Assembly: GCA_013002305.1 (NCBI GenBank)
Contig: JABDKG010000043.1
Location: 1-64,000 of the forward strand
Source: Hellea sp.
GTDB lineage: Bacteria; Pseudomonadota; Alphaproteobacteria; Caulobacterales; Maricaulaceae
DNA length: 64,000 nt
Direction of reading: 5' to 3'
A model generated the notes under the pieces. That model was not told the origin of the DNA, ran no database searches, and worked only from the letters and a program-made list of their open reading frames with translations. How positions within the stretch are numbered: position 1 is the stretch's first letter; every line of letters begins with the position of its first letter. The position numbers were made by a program, and so were the translations under genes. Positions 16,574-25,949 of this stretch are shown here, one piece after another.

Positions 16574-17245
16574 CTACAACTTTTGCTCTAAACGATCAGC
16601 CAAACTTTCGAACCGTGCAAGCACGGCCTCTTCGCGAGACGGGCCGCCTGACGCGCCGCTGAACAGCAGCCCCATCAAATGATCAACAAAACCGTTTATA
16701 TTATCGTCTTGGCGTACAAACATCATCGTCCGCGCCGAATAGTCCATTGCGCCAAAGAACATATCCCGCAGAACCCACAAAGGCGTATCCGGCGCAACCA
16801 GGCCCTGCCCGGCAGCATTCTTGGCGACCCGGTCAAACACGGCGACATAGGCCCGGTTAAGCTTGTAAAGCTCACTGCCTTCATAGCGGTCCATCTGCAT
16901 GTCGATCAGCGGCAACATTTCCAGTACCCGCCAGTCCGCCATGACATTCGTCATGTGGTGGCGCGCCAGAAATTTGAGCTTCGTTCGCGCGCCTTCGCGC
17001 TTATCGACGCCGATTTGCGCTGTTTCTGTTAGCTTGCCGTAAAAATCCGCCAAAACCGCCCGTGCGAGGTCTTCCTTATTCTTGAAATAGAGATAGACCG
17101 TGCCGTCCGCGACCCCGGCCGCGCGCGCAATCCCCGCCATGGTTGTCTTACCGAAGCCCTTATCGTTGAAAATCCCGCGAGCCGCCTGAATAATGGCGAT
17201 TTCCCGGTCTTCAACCCGCTCTCGTCTTGTCTTGGTTTTGGCCAT
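16574..17245 (-). CDS. TetR/AcrR-family regulator (AtuR-like by position)
   Basis: REIAIIQAARGIFNDKGFGKTTMAGIARAAGVADGTVYLYFKNKEDLARAVL. Confidence 0.93.
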   Translation of the reverse strand: MAKTKTRRERVEDREIAIIQAARGIFNDKGFGKTTMAGIARAAGVADGTVYLYFKNKEDLARAVLADFYGKLTETAQIGVDKREGARTKLKFLARHHMTNVMADWRVLEMLPLIDMQMDRYEGSELYKLNRAYVAVFDRVAKNAAGQGLVAPDTPLWVLRDMFFGAMDYSARTMMFVRQDDNINGFVDHLMGLLFSGASGGPSREEAVLARFESLADRLEQKL

Positions 17246-17266
17246 CTATATCTTGACTCTAACTAA

Positions 17267-17285
17267 AACTGAATGATATTCATTA
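17267..17285. promoter_or_regulatory. Palindromic operator candidate (TGAAT-N3-ATTCA)
   Basis: aactgaatgatattcatta in the tetR/atuA divergent promoter; reverse complement matches 28812-28830 at 18/19. Confidence 0.7.
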
Positions 17286-17319
17286 AAACTGAAGATTACT
17301 CATTTATAGGCTATAGTCA

Positions 17320-19101
17320 ATGCGCAAAACCATCCACATCGGCGGCGCGAGCGGTTATTGGGGCGAAAGCGCGATGGCGACCCCGCAGCTTCTGGCTCAT
17401 CCCAAACTTGATTATCTGGTCTACGATTATCTCGCCGAGATCACCATGTCGATCATGGCGCGAATGAAGGCCAAAGATCCCACTAAAGGTTATGCCACGG
17501 ATTTTGTCGATTTTGTCATGAAACCGTTCTTGCCCATGATTGCGGCCAAAGGCGTCAAGGTCATCGCCAATGCCGGCGGCGTTAATCCCGAGAGCTGCGG
17601 TGCATTAGTCCGGGAACTCGTTAAGGAAAAGGGTCTCGATCTGAAGGTCGCGGTCATAACCGGCGACGACTTCATGAAAAACAAAGAGAAAATCGCCAAA
17701 GAAGGCCTGAAAGATATGTTTTCCGGCGCGCCCTTCCCTGAGGTCGACAAGATCATGAGCATTAACGCCTATCTCGGCGCCTTCCCGATTGCCAAAGCGC
17801 TGGACGCAGGGGCGGATATTGTCATCACCGGACGATGCGTCGATAGCGCCGTGACGCTCGGCGCCTGTATCCATGAATTTGGCTGGAAACCGCGCGATCT
17901 GGATCTGCTCGCCAGCGGGTCACTCGCCGGCCATATTCTGGAATGCGGCCCGCAAGCCACGGGCGGAAATTTCACCGACTGGCAGGACAGCGACGACATT
18001 GGCAATGTTGGCTATCCCATTTGTGAAATCTCGCAAGACGGGTCATTCGTTACAACAAAACCCGCGGGCACGGGAGGCATCGTCAATGTCGGGACGGTAT
18101 CCGAGCAAATGCTCTACGAGATCGGTGATCCGCAAGAATATATACTGCCGGACGTGATCTGTGATTTTTCTGACGTCACGATTGAGCAAATAGCCGAGAA
18201 CCGCGTCGAGGTTTCGCCCGCAAAAGGCTATGCCGCGCCCGCCAGCTATAAAACCTGCTTGACCTATATGGATGGCTTCCGCGCCGGGACCTATATGACG
18301 CTCTACGGCGAAAACGCAACGGCCAAAGCGGCCAAACTCGCCGACGCGGGATTTGACCGCGCGCAAAGAACCCTGCGCATGTTTAACCTCGGCGAGTTTA
18401 CCGAAACCAGTATCGAAATATTGGGCGCGGGCAGTCAAAAGGGCGAGTATCGGGATAGCGATGAAGTCGTGCTCAAAATCGCAGCGAAACATCCGGACGC
18501 CAAAGGTGTTGGCATTTTCCTCAAAGAACTCGCCGGACTAGGCCTCGCGACGCCGCCCGGTCTGTCCGGCTTCACGGGTGCAGGACGCGCCCGCCCCTCA
18601 CCGGTTGTCAGGCTTTTTTCCTATCTGACTCCCAAAGGAGATTTGACAGCTACCATCGATATTGATGGAAAGACACAGACTCACAAGGACGCTTTGCCGG
18701 GATCGGCATCCAAACCCGCTGACCATGAAGCACCCGCTTCGGTTTCAGACGCTTCCGTCGAAGTTCCGCTGATCAAACTCGCCTGGGGCCGATCCGGCGA
18801 CAAAGGCAACAAAGCCAATATCGGCATCATTGCTCGCAAGCCTGAATATCTGCCTTACATCTGGGCAGGGCTTGCGGATAAAGTCATCTATGATGCCTAC
18901 GACCACTTTATGGACAACCCTGACGCAATTGAAAAGTTCTTCCTGCCCGGCTCTCATTCCCTCAACATCTTGATCGACAATGTCCTTGGCGGCGGCGGCG
19001 CGGCGAGCCTTCGCAATGATGCACAGGCCAAAGGTTATGCGCAAATCTTGTTGGCCAAACCCATCAAGGTTTCTCAAGCGATTGCGGATGAAGTTTTATG
19101 A
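17320..19101 (+). CDS. atuA: AtuA-family (DUF1446) acyclic terpene utilization protein
   Basis: IHIGGASGYWGESAMATPQLLAHPKLDYLVYDYLAEITMSIMARMKAKDP...NAGGVNPESCGALV...ITGRCVDSAVTLG. Confidence 0.9.
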   Translation: MRKTIHIGGASGYWGESAMATPQLLAHPKLDYLVYDYLAEITMSIMARMKAKDPTKGYATDFVDFVMKPFLPMIAAKGVKVIANAGGVNPESCGALVRELVKEKGLDLKVAVITGDDFMKNKEKIAKEGLKDMFSGAPFPEVDKIMSINAYLGAFPIAKALDAGADIVITGRCVDSAVTLGACIHEFGWKPRDLDLLASGSLAGHILECGPQATGGNFTDWQDSDDIGNVGYPICEISQDGSFVTTKPAGTGGIVNVGTVSEQMLYEIGDPQEYILPDVICDFSDVTIEQIAENRVEVSPAKGYAAPASYKTCLTYMDGFRAGTYMTLYGENATAKAAKLADAGFDRAQRTLRMFNLGEFTETSIEILGAGSQKGEYRDSDEVVLKIAAKHPDAKGVGIFLKELAGLGLATPPGLSGFTGAGRARPSPVVRLFSYLTPKGDLTATIDIDGKTQTHKDALPGSASKPADHEAPASVSDASVEVPLIKLAWGRSGDKGNKANIGIIARKPEYLPYIWAGLADKVIYDAYDHFMDNPDAIEKFFLPGSHSLNILIDNVLGGGGAASLRNDAQAKGYAQILLAKPIKVSQAIADEVL

Positions 19102-19118
19102 TTAAGTCACCCCACTTG

Positions 19119-19232
19119 CCGCTCATCCTCGCGAACGCGGGGATCCATGGAGCTATTAGTTTCGGTTCTGTGATGGTTCCGAATTCTCAACCCAAACATC
19201 ATGGTTCCCCGATCAGGTCGGGGATGAGCGGG
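19119..19232. repeat. Intergenic composite hairpin
   Basis: ccgctcatcctcgcgaacgcggggatcc ... ccccgatcaggtcggggatgagcgg. Confidence 0.75.
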
Positions 19233-19255
19233 ATGGTTAAAGTGGAGTCTCAGTA

Positions 19256-20878
19256 ATGCCTGTCTTCAAATCCAAGATTAACACCGCCTCCGACAGCTAT
19301 GCCGAGAACCGCAAAGATATGCTGGCGCTGGTCGATAAACTGACCGAGCTTAACGCCCGCGCCCCTGCACTCTCGGCCAAAAAGAAAGACAAGTTTGATA
19401 AACGCGGGCAACTTTTGCCGCGCGAACGATTGGCACGGCTACTTGATCCCGGCATGCCCTATTTCGAGATCGGGAATATTGCCGGTTATCTTCAAGATAC
19501 CAAAAAGGAAGAGCGCTCAATCCCCGGCAGCACCATCATGGCGGGCATCGGGTTTATCAAAGGCGTGCGTACAGTTATCGTCACCGATGATAGCGGGATT
19601 AAGGCCGGAGCTCTGACCACCGCAGGCGGTTACCGCTTAATGCGCGCTCAGGACATTGCACTCGAGCAAAACCTGCCCTTCGTCCATCTGGTCGAGAGCG
19701 CGGGCGGAGATTTGATGAATTATACCGTTGGCGGTTTCCTCGAAGGCGGACGGCTGTTCGCCAATCTCGCCAAATTATCCAAAGCTGGCATCCCAGTGCT
19801 TGCGGTTCTGCACGGCTCATCGACAGCGGGCGGGGCCTATATGCCGGGCCTGTCGGACTATGTTGTCGGCGTAAAAGGCCGCGGTAAAGCTTACTTAGCC
19901 GGCCCGCCTCTGCTTAAAGCCGCGACCGGCGAAATTGCGACGGATGAAGAACTGGGCGGAGCTGAAATGCATGCGACCGTCTCCGGCCTAGTCGAATATC
20001 TCGCCGAAAATGACGGCGAGGCCGTGCTGATGATGCGCGAAGTTGTGGATCGATTGGGATGGAATGAGAACTGCCCTGAACCCAAGAAAAAACTCTGGGC
20101 TGAACCGGTTTACGATATTGACGAAATCGCCGGCATCGTCCCGACCAGTTATAAAAAACCCTATGATGTGCGCGAGGTTGTTGCCCGCATCGTTGACGGC
20201 TCTGACTTCTCGGATTTCAAACCGGGTTACGGCGTTTCCACTGTTTGTCTGCAGGCGGAAATCTACGGGCAGAAATGCGGCCTCATCGGCAATAATGGCC
20301 CGATTGATCCGGACGGCGCGACCAAGGCGGCGCAGTTTATCCAGCTTATGGATCAGGCCGATACGCCGCTGATCTTCCTGCAAAACACTACGGGCTATAT
20401 GGTCGGCAAGGCCTATGAACAGGCCGGCATGATCAAGCATGGATCAAAAATGATCCAGGCGGTCATCAATACCTCCGTCCCGCGCCTGACCCTGATGATT
20501 GGCGCGAGTTTCGGCGCTGGCAATTACGGCATGTGCGGCCGCGGCTATGATCCGGACTTTTGCGTTACATGGCCGAACGCCGCGACCGGCGTGATGGGCG
20601 GCGAACAGGCGGCGACGGTGATGGGAATCGTCGCAGAAGCCCAAGCGTCACGCGCCGGCGTCGAAATTGACCCGCAAGTCGCGGCCCAGCAAAAAGCCAT
20701 GCTGACCCATATTTTCGATAGCCAGTCCGGCGCGTTTTACACTTCCGGCCATTGTCTTGATGACGGCATGATTGACCCGCGGGATAGCCGCAAGGTGCTC
20801 GGATTCTTGCTCGCGACAGTCTGGGAAGGTCGCAACCGCCGGGTCAAAGAAAACTCCTTCGGCATAGCGAGGATGTAA
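19256..20878 (+). CDS. Biotin-dependent acyl-CoA carboxylase beta subunit (methylcrotonyl/geranyl-CoA carboxylase type)
   Basis: RGQLLPRERLARLLDPGMPYFEIGNIAGY...VESAGGDLMNYTVGGFLEGGRLF...FLQNTTGYMVGKAYEQAGMIKHGSKMIQAV. Confidence 0.92.
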   Translation: MPVFKSKINTASDSYAENRKDMLALVDKLTELNARAPALSAKKKDKFDKRGQLLPRERLARLLDPGMPYFEIGNIAGYLQDTKKEERSIPGSTIMAGIGFIKGVRTVIVTDDSGIKAGALTTAGGYRLMRAQDIALEQNLPFVHLVESAGGDLMNYTVGGFLEGGRLFANLAKLSKAGIPVLAVLHGSSTAGGAYMPGLSDYVVGVKGRGKAYLAGPPLLKAATGEIATDEELGGAEMHATVSGLVEYLAENDGEAVLMMREVVDRLGWNENCPEPKKKLWAEPVYDIDEIAGIVPTSYKKPYDVREVVARIVDGSDFSDFKPGYGVSTVCLQAEIYGQKCGLIGNNGPIDPDGATKAAQFIQLMDQADTPLIFLQNTTGYMVGKAYEQAGMIKHGSKMIQAVINTSVPRLTLMIGASFGAGNYGMCGRGYDPDFCVTWPNAATGVMGGEQAATVMGIVAEAQASRAGVEIDPQVAAQQKAMLTHIFDSQSGAFYTSGHCLDDGMIDPRDSRKVLGFLLATVWEGRNRRVKENSFGIARM

Positions 20879-21693
20879 TGCCCCAAACAGACCTAAAAAA
20901 TTTCGAGAAAATAATCTGCGAACGTGATGGCGGCTGGATGACCATCTGGTTTAACTCGCCGGATAACCGCAATGCGCTCTCCAAACAGCTGACAACCGAA
21001 TTTATGACAGCGCTTAAGACTATCAAGGATGACCGCACGATTCGCGGCGTCACACTCCGCGGCAAAGGCGGCGTGTTCTGTTCGGGCGGTGACCTCAAGG
21101 GATTTTTCAGCGAGCAATCCGGCGGCGATCCGCGTCCCGGCTTTATCAAAATGAACCGAGAAGCTGGCGACCTGTTCGATCTTGTTATGGGCCTGCCGCA
21201 AGTCGTGCTTGCCTATGTTCAGGGCGCAGCGATTGCGGGCGGGCTCGGCCTGATGTGCTGCGCCGATGTGATTATTGTCGACGAAGACGCCAAGTTCTCG
21301 CTGACAGAAACCATGATCGGGATCGCGCCGGCGCAAATCGCGCCAATTGTGGTAAGCCGCACAGGCCTGCCAATCGCGCGGCGGATCATGCTGACCGGCG
21401 CAAGGTTTCTTGGCAAAGACACGCCGGATTATAATCTTTCGGATTATGTCGTCGATGATGAAGCCGGCTATGACGAGATTTTGCTCGGCCTGAAGAAAGG
21501 CATTTATAAATGCGCGCCTGGCGCGGTTGGTATGACCAAGGAAATCCTGCTCGCCACCGCCCATCTGGATCGTGACGGCCAGAAAGATTTTGCCGCCGAG
21601 AAATTCGCTGATGCGATTACAAGTGATGAAGGCCGCGAAGGCATTGCCAGCTTTGTCCAGAAGCGAAAGCCGAGTTGGGCGGAAGATGTATAA
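20878..21693 (+). CDS. Enoyl-CoA hydratase/isomerase family protein
   Basis: NSPDNRNALSKQL...FCSGGDLKGFF...GAAIAGGLGLMCCADVIIVDEDAKFSLTET. Confidence 0.93.
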   Translation: MPQTDLKNFEKIICERDGGWMTIWFNSPDNRNALSKQLTTEFMTALKTIKDDRTIRGVTLRGKGGVFCSGGDLKGFFSEQSGGDPRPGFIKMNREAGDLFDLVMGLPQVVLAYVQGAAIAGGLGLMCCADVIIVDEDAKFSLTETMIGIAPAQIAPIVVSRTGLPIARRIMLTGARFLGKDTPDYNLSDYVVDDEAGYDEILLGLKKGIYKCAPGAVGMTKEILLATAHLDRDGQKDFAAEKFADAITSDEGREGIASFVQKRKPSWAEDV

Positions 21694-21717
21694 CCTATTT
21701 TCGCTCACCCCTCACCT

Positions 21718-21818
21718 CCGCTCATCCCGGCGAACGCCGGGATCCAGTCTGCCAAGATGGTTTGGCTGGGTGGACAGCCGGAAAACTGGGTCCCGTGTCA
21801 AGCACGGGATGAGCGGGA
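21718..21818. repeat. Intergenic composite hairpin
   Basis: ccgctcatcccggcgaacgccgggatccag ... cccgtgtcaagcacgggatgagcggg. Confidence 0.8.
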
Positions 21819-21849
21819 GTATATGGATATGAGGATGTTTAACCTATTT

Positions 21850-21961
21850 GCGCTCATCCCGCTGCAGAGCGGGATCCACGCCCTAATTGCGAGCATTCCA
21901 GTTTTGAAAATGTATTTGCCTAACCATCGCTTGGATCCCGCTCTGCAGCGGGATGAGCGGG
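21850..21961. repeat. Intergenic composite hairpin (second in tandem)
   Basis: cgctcatcccgctgcagagcgggatcc ... ggatcccgctctgcagcgggatgagcgg. Confidence 0.8.
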
Positions 21962-21968
21962 TATAATT

Positions 21969-23945
21969 ATGACCACCATAAAAACAATCCTGATTGCCAA
22001 TCGCGGCGAGATTGCTTGCCGCGTTATGCGCACGGCCAAAAAAATGCGCATTCGCACGATTGCGGTTTACTCGAATGCTGACGCCAATGCTGTGCATACC
22101 AAAATGGCTGATGACGCTGTTCACATCGGCGCCTCGGCAGTCAATGAGAGCTATCTGGTTATCGACAAGATCATTGATGCGGCCAAACAAAGCGGCGCGG
22201 ACGCGATCCATCCCGGTTATGGCTTCCTGTCCGAGAATGCGGATTTCGCCAAGGCCTGCGACAAGGCAGGTATCATCTTTATTGGGCCGAATACGCTGGC
22301 TATCGACGTCATGGGTGACAAGGCCAAATCCAAGCGCCGCATGATCAAGGCGGGCGTACCCTGCGTGCCCGGCTATCAGGGCGAGAAGCAAGACGACAAA
22401 ACCCTGATCGCGGAAGCGGCCAAGATCGGTTTTCCAGTTATGGTCAAAGCAGCGGCAGGCGGCGGCGGGCGCGGCATGCGCTTTGTTGATGACGCGAAAT
22501 CCCTGCCCGATGCCATCACCGATGCGCGCTCTGAAGCCCTCGGCGCTTTCGGATCGGATATTCTGATCATTGAAAAGGCCGTGCAGAAACCCCGCCATGT
22601 CGAGATACAGGTCTTTGCCGATAAATCCGGCAACACGATCCATCTCGGCGAGCGAGATTGCTCGGTTCAGCGCCGCCATCAAAAGGTCCTCGAAGAAGCG
22701 CCCTGCCCGGTCATGACCCTAGAGCTACGCGAGGCCATGGGCACAGCGGCTGTTAAGGCGGCCAAAGACATAGGCTATGTTGGCGCGGGCACGGTCGAAT
22801 TTATGCTCGATAGCAGCGGCGCGTTTTACTTCCTTGAAATGAATACACGCCTGCAAGTCGAACATCCGGTCACGGAACTCGTGACAGGATTAGATCTGGT
22901 GGAACTGCAAATCCGCGTCGCGCAGGGTGAAGACCTACCGATTACGCAAGATGATATCGCCATAACCGGACACGCCATTGAAGCGCGTCTTTACGCCGAA
23001 GATCCGGCGAATGATTTCCTCCCCGCCACAGGTCGCGCCGAATTGTTCCTGCCGACTTGCGGTGACAGCATACGCGTCGATAGCGGCATTGAAACGGGCA
23101 GCGATATCTCGCCGTTCTATGACCCGATGATCGCCAAGATCATGGCATTTGGATCAACGCGTGAAGAAGCGCGGGCCAAACTCGTCAATGCGCTGAACGA
23201 AACCGCTATATTTGGCGTCAAAACCAACCGCTCTTTTTTGATTAACGCACTGGAAAAGGAAGCGTTTGCCAAAGGCGAAGCCACGACGGCCTTTATCTCC
23301 GAGAATTTTGATGAAGCTTCTTTGGCGGAAACGGAACTTAATTCGTCTAATGCCGCCGTCGCCGCTGTCTTGCAATATGAAGCGGCGCGCGATGCATCCC
23401 TGACCACGGCGCTCGATATGCCCTGCAATTTGCTCGGATGGTCAAGCGCGTCTCGGATCGCTACGCCCTATCAATTCGGCGATATGCGGGTCGAGGTCAC
23501 GCCGAGGTCGGGGCAGGATTATGATATCGCAATTGGCGAGGAAACGCTGTCCGTCAAAGTCATCAATAGAACGAACAATGCGGCGGAGTTGTTAGTCAAT
23601 GATAAGCGAAGCCCGGTGCATTACCTAGCGAAAGGCGCGCACATTCATTTATCATCAGACGGTCTCAATTTTGATCTCACCAATGACAATGAGATTTACA
23701 GCTCTATCGCCGATGAAGGCGGAGCTGGTATCATCACTGCGCCGATGCATGGGGCCGTGATTGATGTCTTTGTCAAAGAGGGCGAAACCGTCACAGCGGG
23801 TCAGCGCCTCGCCATTTTAGAAGCCATGAAAATGCAGCACGAAATCCTCGCGGATATTGACGGCGCGATCGCCAGCGTCAACATTGCCAAAGATACTCAG
23901 ATTGCGGCGGATGCTCTGATGTTTGAGATAGAGGAAAGCGAATGA
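21969..23945 (+). CDS. Biotin-dependent acyl-CoA carboxylase alpha subunit
   Basis: IANRGEIACRVMRTAKKMRIRTIAVYSNADANAVH...LGERDCSVQRRHQKVLEEAP...EAMKMQHEI. Confidence 0.95.
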   Translation: MTTIKTILIANRGEIACRVMRTAKKMRIRTIAVYSNADANAVHTKMADDAVHIGASAVNESYLVIDKIIDAAKQSGADAIHPGYGFLSENADFAKACDKAGIIFIGPNTLAIDVMGDKAKSKRRMIKAGVPCVPGYQGEKQDDKTLIAEAAKIGFPVMVKAAAGGGGRGMRFVDDAKSLPDAITDARSEALGAFGSDILIIEKAVQKPRHVEIQVFADKSGNTIHLGERDCSVQRRHQKVLEEAPCPVMTLELREAMGTAAVKAAKDIGYVGAGTVEFMLDSSGAFYFLEMNTRLQVEHPVTELVTGLDLVELQIRVAQGEDLPITQDDIAITGHAIEARLYAEDPANDFLPATGRAELFLPTCGDSIRVDSGIETGSDISPFYDPMIAKIMAFGSTREEARAKLVNALNETAIFGVKTNRSFLINALEKEAFAKGEATTAFISENFDEASLAETELNSSNAAVAAVLQYEAARDASLTTALDMPCNLLGWSSASRIATPYQFGDMRVEVTPRSGQDYDIAIGEETLSVKVINRTNNAAELLVNDKRSPVHYLAKGAHIHLSSDGLNFDLTNDNEIYSSIADEGGAGIITAPMHGAVIDVFVKEGETVTAGQRLAILEAMKMQHEILADIDGAIASVNIAKDTQIAADALMFEIEESE

Positions 23946-24739
23946 CCCCAGAAGCCCTCGACTTCAAAGACGAATGTGATTCCATCGCCGCCCTGCTGGA
24001 TGGACGCGATGAGGACGTCTTCGCCAAAGAGACCTTATTCAAAGGCTGGACAATCCACGATATAATCGGACATCTCCATCTCTGGAATATTGCCGCTGAT
24101 CAAACTCTCAACGAGCCGGAAAAATTTGGTGAGTTCATTACGATGGCGATGACAGGCTTATTGCAGGGCGGATCACATCAGGCGCTGCAAGATCAATATT
24201 TCGGCGATATGAGCAGCCGCGAAATCTACGATGCCTGGAAAGACTATTACCCCGCTATGGCCGAGCGCTTTCATGCCGCCGATAGCGAAAAGCGCGTTAA
24301 ATGGGCGGGGCCGGATATGTCGGTGAAGTCCTGTATCATTGCGCGGCAGATGGAGCACTGGGCCCATGCGCAAGCGATCTTCGACGTGCTCGGCGTTGAC
24401 CGGGTCAATGGCGACCGTCTCAAAAACGTCGCCCATATCGGCGTCACCACCTATAGCTGGTCGTTTAAAGTCAACCGGATGGAACCGCTCTTGCCCAAAC
24501 CCTATGTCCGCTTGACCGCGCCCTCCGGCGCGATCTGGGAATGGAATGAACCCCAAGCCGATAACCGCGTCGAAGGCCTCGCCGAAGAGTTCGCGCAAGT
24601 CGTCACCCAGTGCCGCAATATCGAGGACACGAACCTCGTCACAACCGGCACCAACGCCACAGAATGGTTGAAAATCGCTCAGACCTTTGCCGGCGGGAAA
24701 GAAACGCCTCCGCCTAAGGGAGCCCGGCGGAAGATATAG
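23942..24739 (+). CDS. TIGR03084-like (DinB/MDMPI fold) protein
   Basis: LFKGWTIHDIIGHLHLWNIAADQTLNEPEKF...CIIARQMEHWAHAQAIFDVLG; 4-bp overlap with upstream gene. Confidence 0.75.
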   Translation: MTPEALDFKDECDSIAALLDGRDEDVFAKETLFKGWTIHDIIGHLHLWNIAADQTLNEPEKFGEFITMAMTGLLQGGSHQALQDQYFGDMSSREIYDAWKDYYPAMAERFHAADSEKRVKWAGPDMSVKSCIIARQMEHWAHAQAIFDVLGVDRVNGDRLKNVAHIGVTTYSWSFKVNRMEPLLPKPYVRLTAPSGAIWEWNEPQADNRVEGLAEEFAQVVTQCRNIEDTNLVTTGTNATEWLKIAQTFAGGKETPPPKGARRKI

Positions 24740-24804
24740 CAATTTAGCTGACACATCTGGCGCGACCCGTTAAAGTTATCTCTAAATAGTAGAATGGAAC
24801 TCTC

Positions 24805-25779
24805 ATGAAAGCTCTCCAGATCACGGAATTTGCGCCTTTTGCCGATCACAAAGTGGTTGAGGTTGACGCGCCGAAAATACGTAATGGTCATGTCCGTCTG
24901 TCGATCAAAGCAGCAGGTGTGAACTTCCCGGATATTCTGATGGTCCAAGGTCAGTATCAGGTCAAACCGCCCTTCCCGTTTATCGCGGGCGCGGAATGCG
25001 CGGGGGTGATTACCGAGATCGGCGAAGGCGTCAAACATCTCAAAGTCGGACAACGGGTGGCGGCCCTACCGGGGGTCGGCTGTTTCGCCGAAGAGGCGGT
25101 TGTGCCCGCCGAAATATGCGTGCCGATTTCGGACAAGATGTCATTTGAAGAAGCGGCCGGTTTTGTCATGGTCTACGCAACCTCATATCACGCGTTAAAA
25201 GACCGCTCCGATATCAAACCGGGCGAGACAATGCTCGTGCTCGGTGCCGCTGGAGGCGTTGGCCTGACAGCTGTCGAGCTTGGCAAGAAAATGGGTTTAA
25301 ACGTGATTGCGGCAGCGAGCACTCAGGAGAAGCTCGACGTTTGCAAAGAATATGGCGCCGATCACGGTATTAATTACACCACCGAAGACCTCAAGGCCCG
25401 CGTCCGCGAAATAACCGGTAAAGGCGCGGATATCTGCTATGATCCGGTCGGCGATAAATTCGCCGAGCCGGCGCTGCGGTCTTTGGCCTGGGGCGGACGT
25501 TACCTCGTAATTGGATTTGCCGGTGGCGACATTCCTAAAGTCGCGTTTAACTGGATGCTCCTCAAAGAGCTCGACGTGCGCGGCATTCACTGGGGCGCCT
25601 GGATTCCGAAAAATCCCAAAGGCCATATGGAAAATATGATGGAGCTTATGGCGATGTATGAAAAAGGCGGGATTAGACCTAGGGTCAGCGGCGCGCACAG
25701 ATTAGAGAATTTTGCCGACGCCATGACCGCCCTGTCGGAGCGCCGCGTGATGGGCAAAGTCGTTCTGACGATGAATTAA
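24805..25779 (+). CDS. NADPH:quinone oxidoreductase family (MDR)
   Basis: VRLSIKAAGVNFPDILMVQGQYQVKPPFPFIAGAECAGVITEIGEGV...LVLGAAGGVGLTAVELGKKMG. Confidence 0.92.
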   Translation: MKALQITEFAPFADHKVVEVDAPKIRNGHVRLSIKAAGVNFPDILMVQGQYQVKPPFPFIAGAECAGVITEIGEGVKHLKVGQRVAALPGVGCFAEEAVVPAEICVPISDKMSFEEAAGFVMVYATSYHALKDRSDIKPGETMLVLGAAGGVGLTAVELGKKMGLNVIAAASTQEKLDVCKEYGADHGINYTTEDLKARVREITGKGADICYDPVGDKFAEPALRSLAWGGRYLVIGFAGGDIPKVAFNWMLLKELDVRGIHWGAWIPKNPKGHMENMMELMAMYEKGGIRPRVSGAHRLENFADAMTALSERRVMGKVVLTMN

Positions 25780-25788
25780 ACACCACCT

Positions 25789-25886
25789 CCGCTCATCCCC
25801 GCGAAGGTGGGGAACCAGGTTTTCAGAAGTTTCCCCAGCCGTTCATCTGTCGCCGACTGGACCCCAGCCTGCGCGGGGGTGAGCGG
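25789..25886. repeat. Intergenic composite hairpin
   Basis: ccgctcatccccgcgaaggtggggaaccagg ... ggaccccagcctgcgcgggggtgagcgg. Confidence 0.75.
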
Positions 25887-25949
25887 AATTTTAAGTGCGG
25901 GATGACAGTATTATTTAATTCGGTTAGATAGGCTTTCAAAGGATCAAAC

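Noticed and set aside
20893-21708. 271-aa minus-strand ORF opposite enoyl-CoA hydratase
   Set aside because: Antisense shadow of a clear crotonase-family gene.
21798-22682. 294-aa minus-strand ORF
   Set aside because: Covers carboxylase alpha 5' end and intergenic hairpins on the opposite strand; no domain signature.
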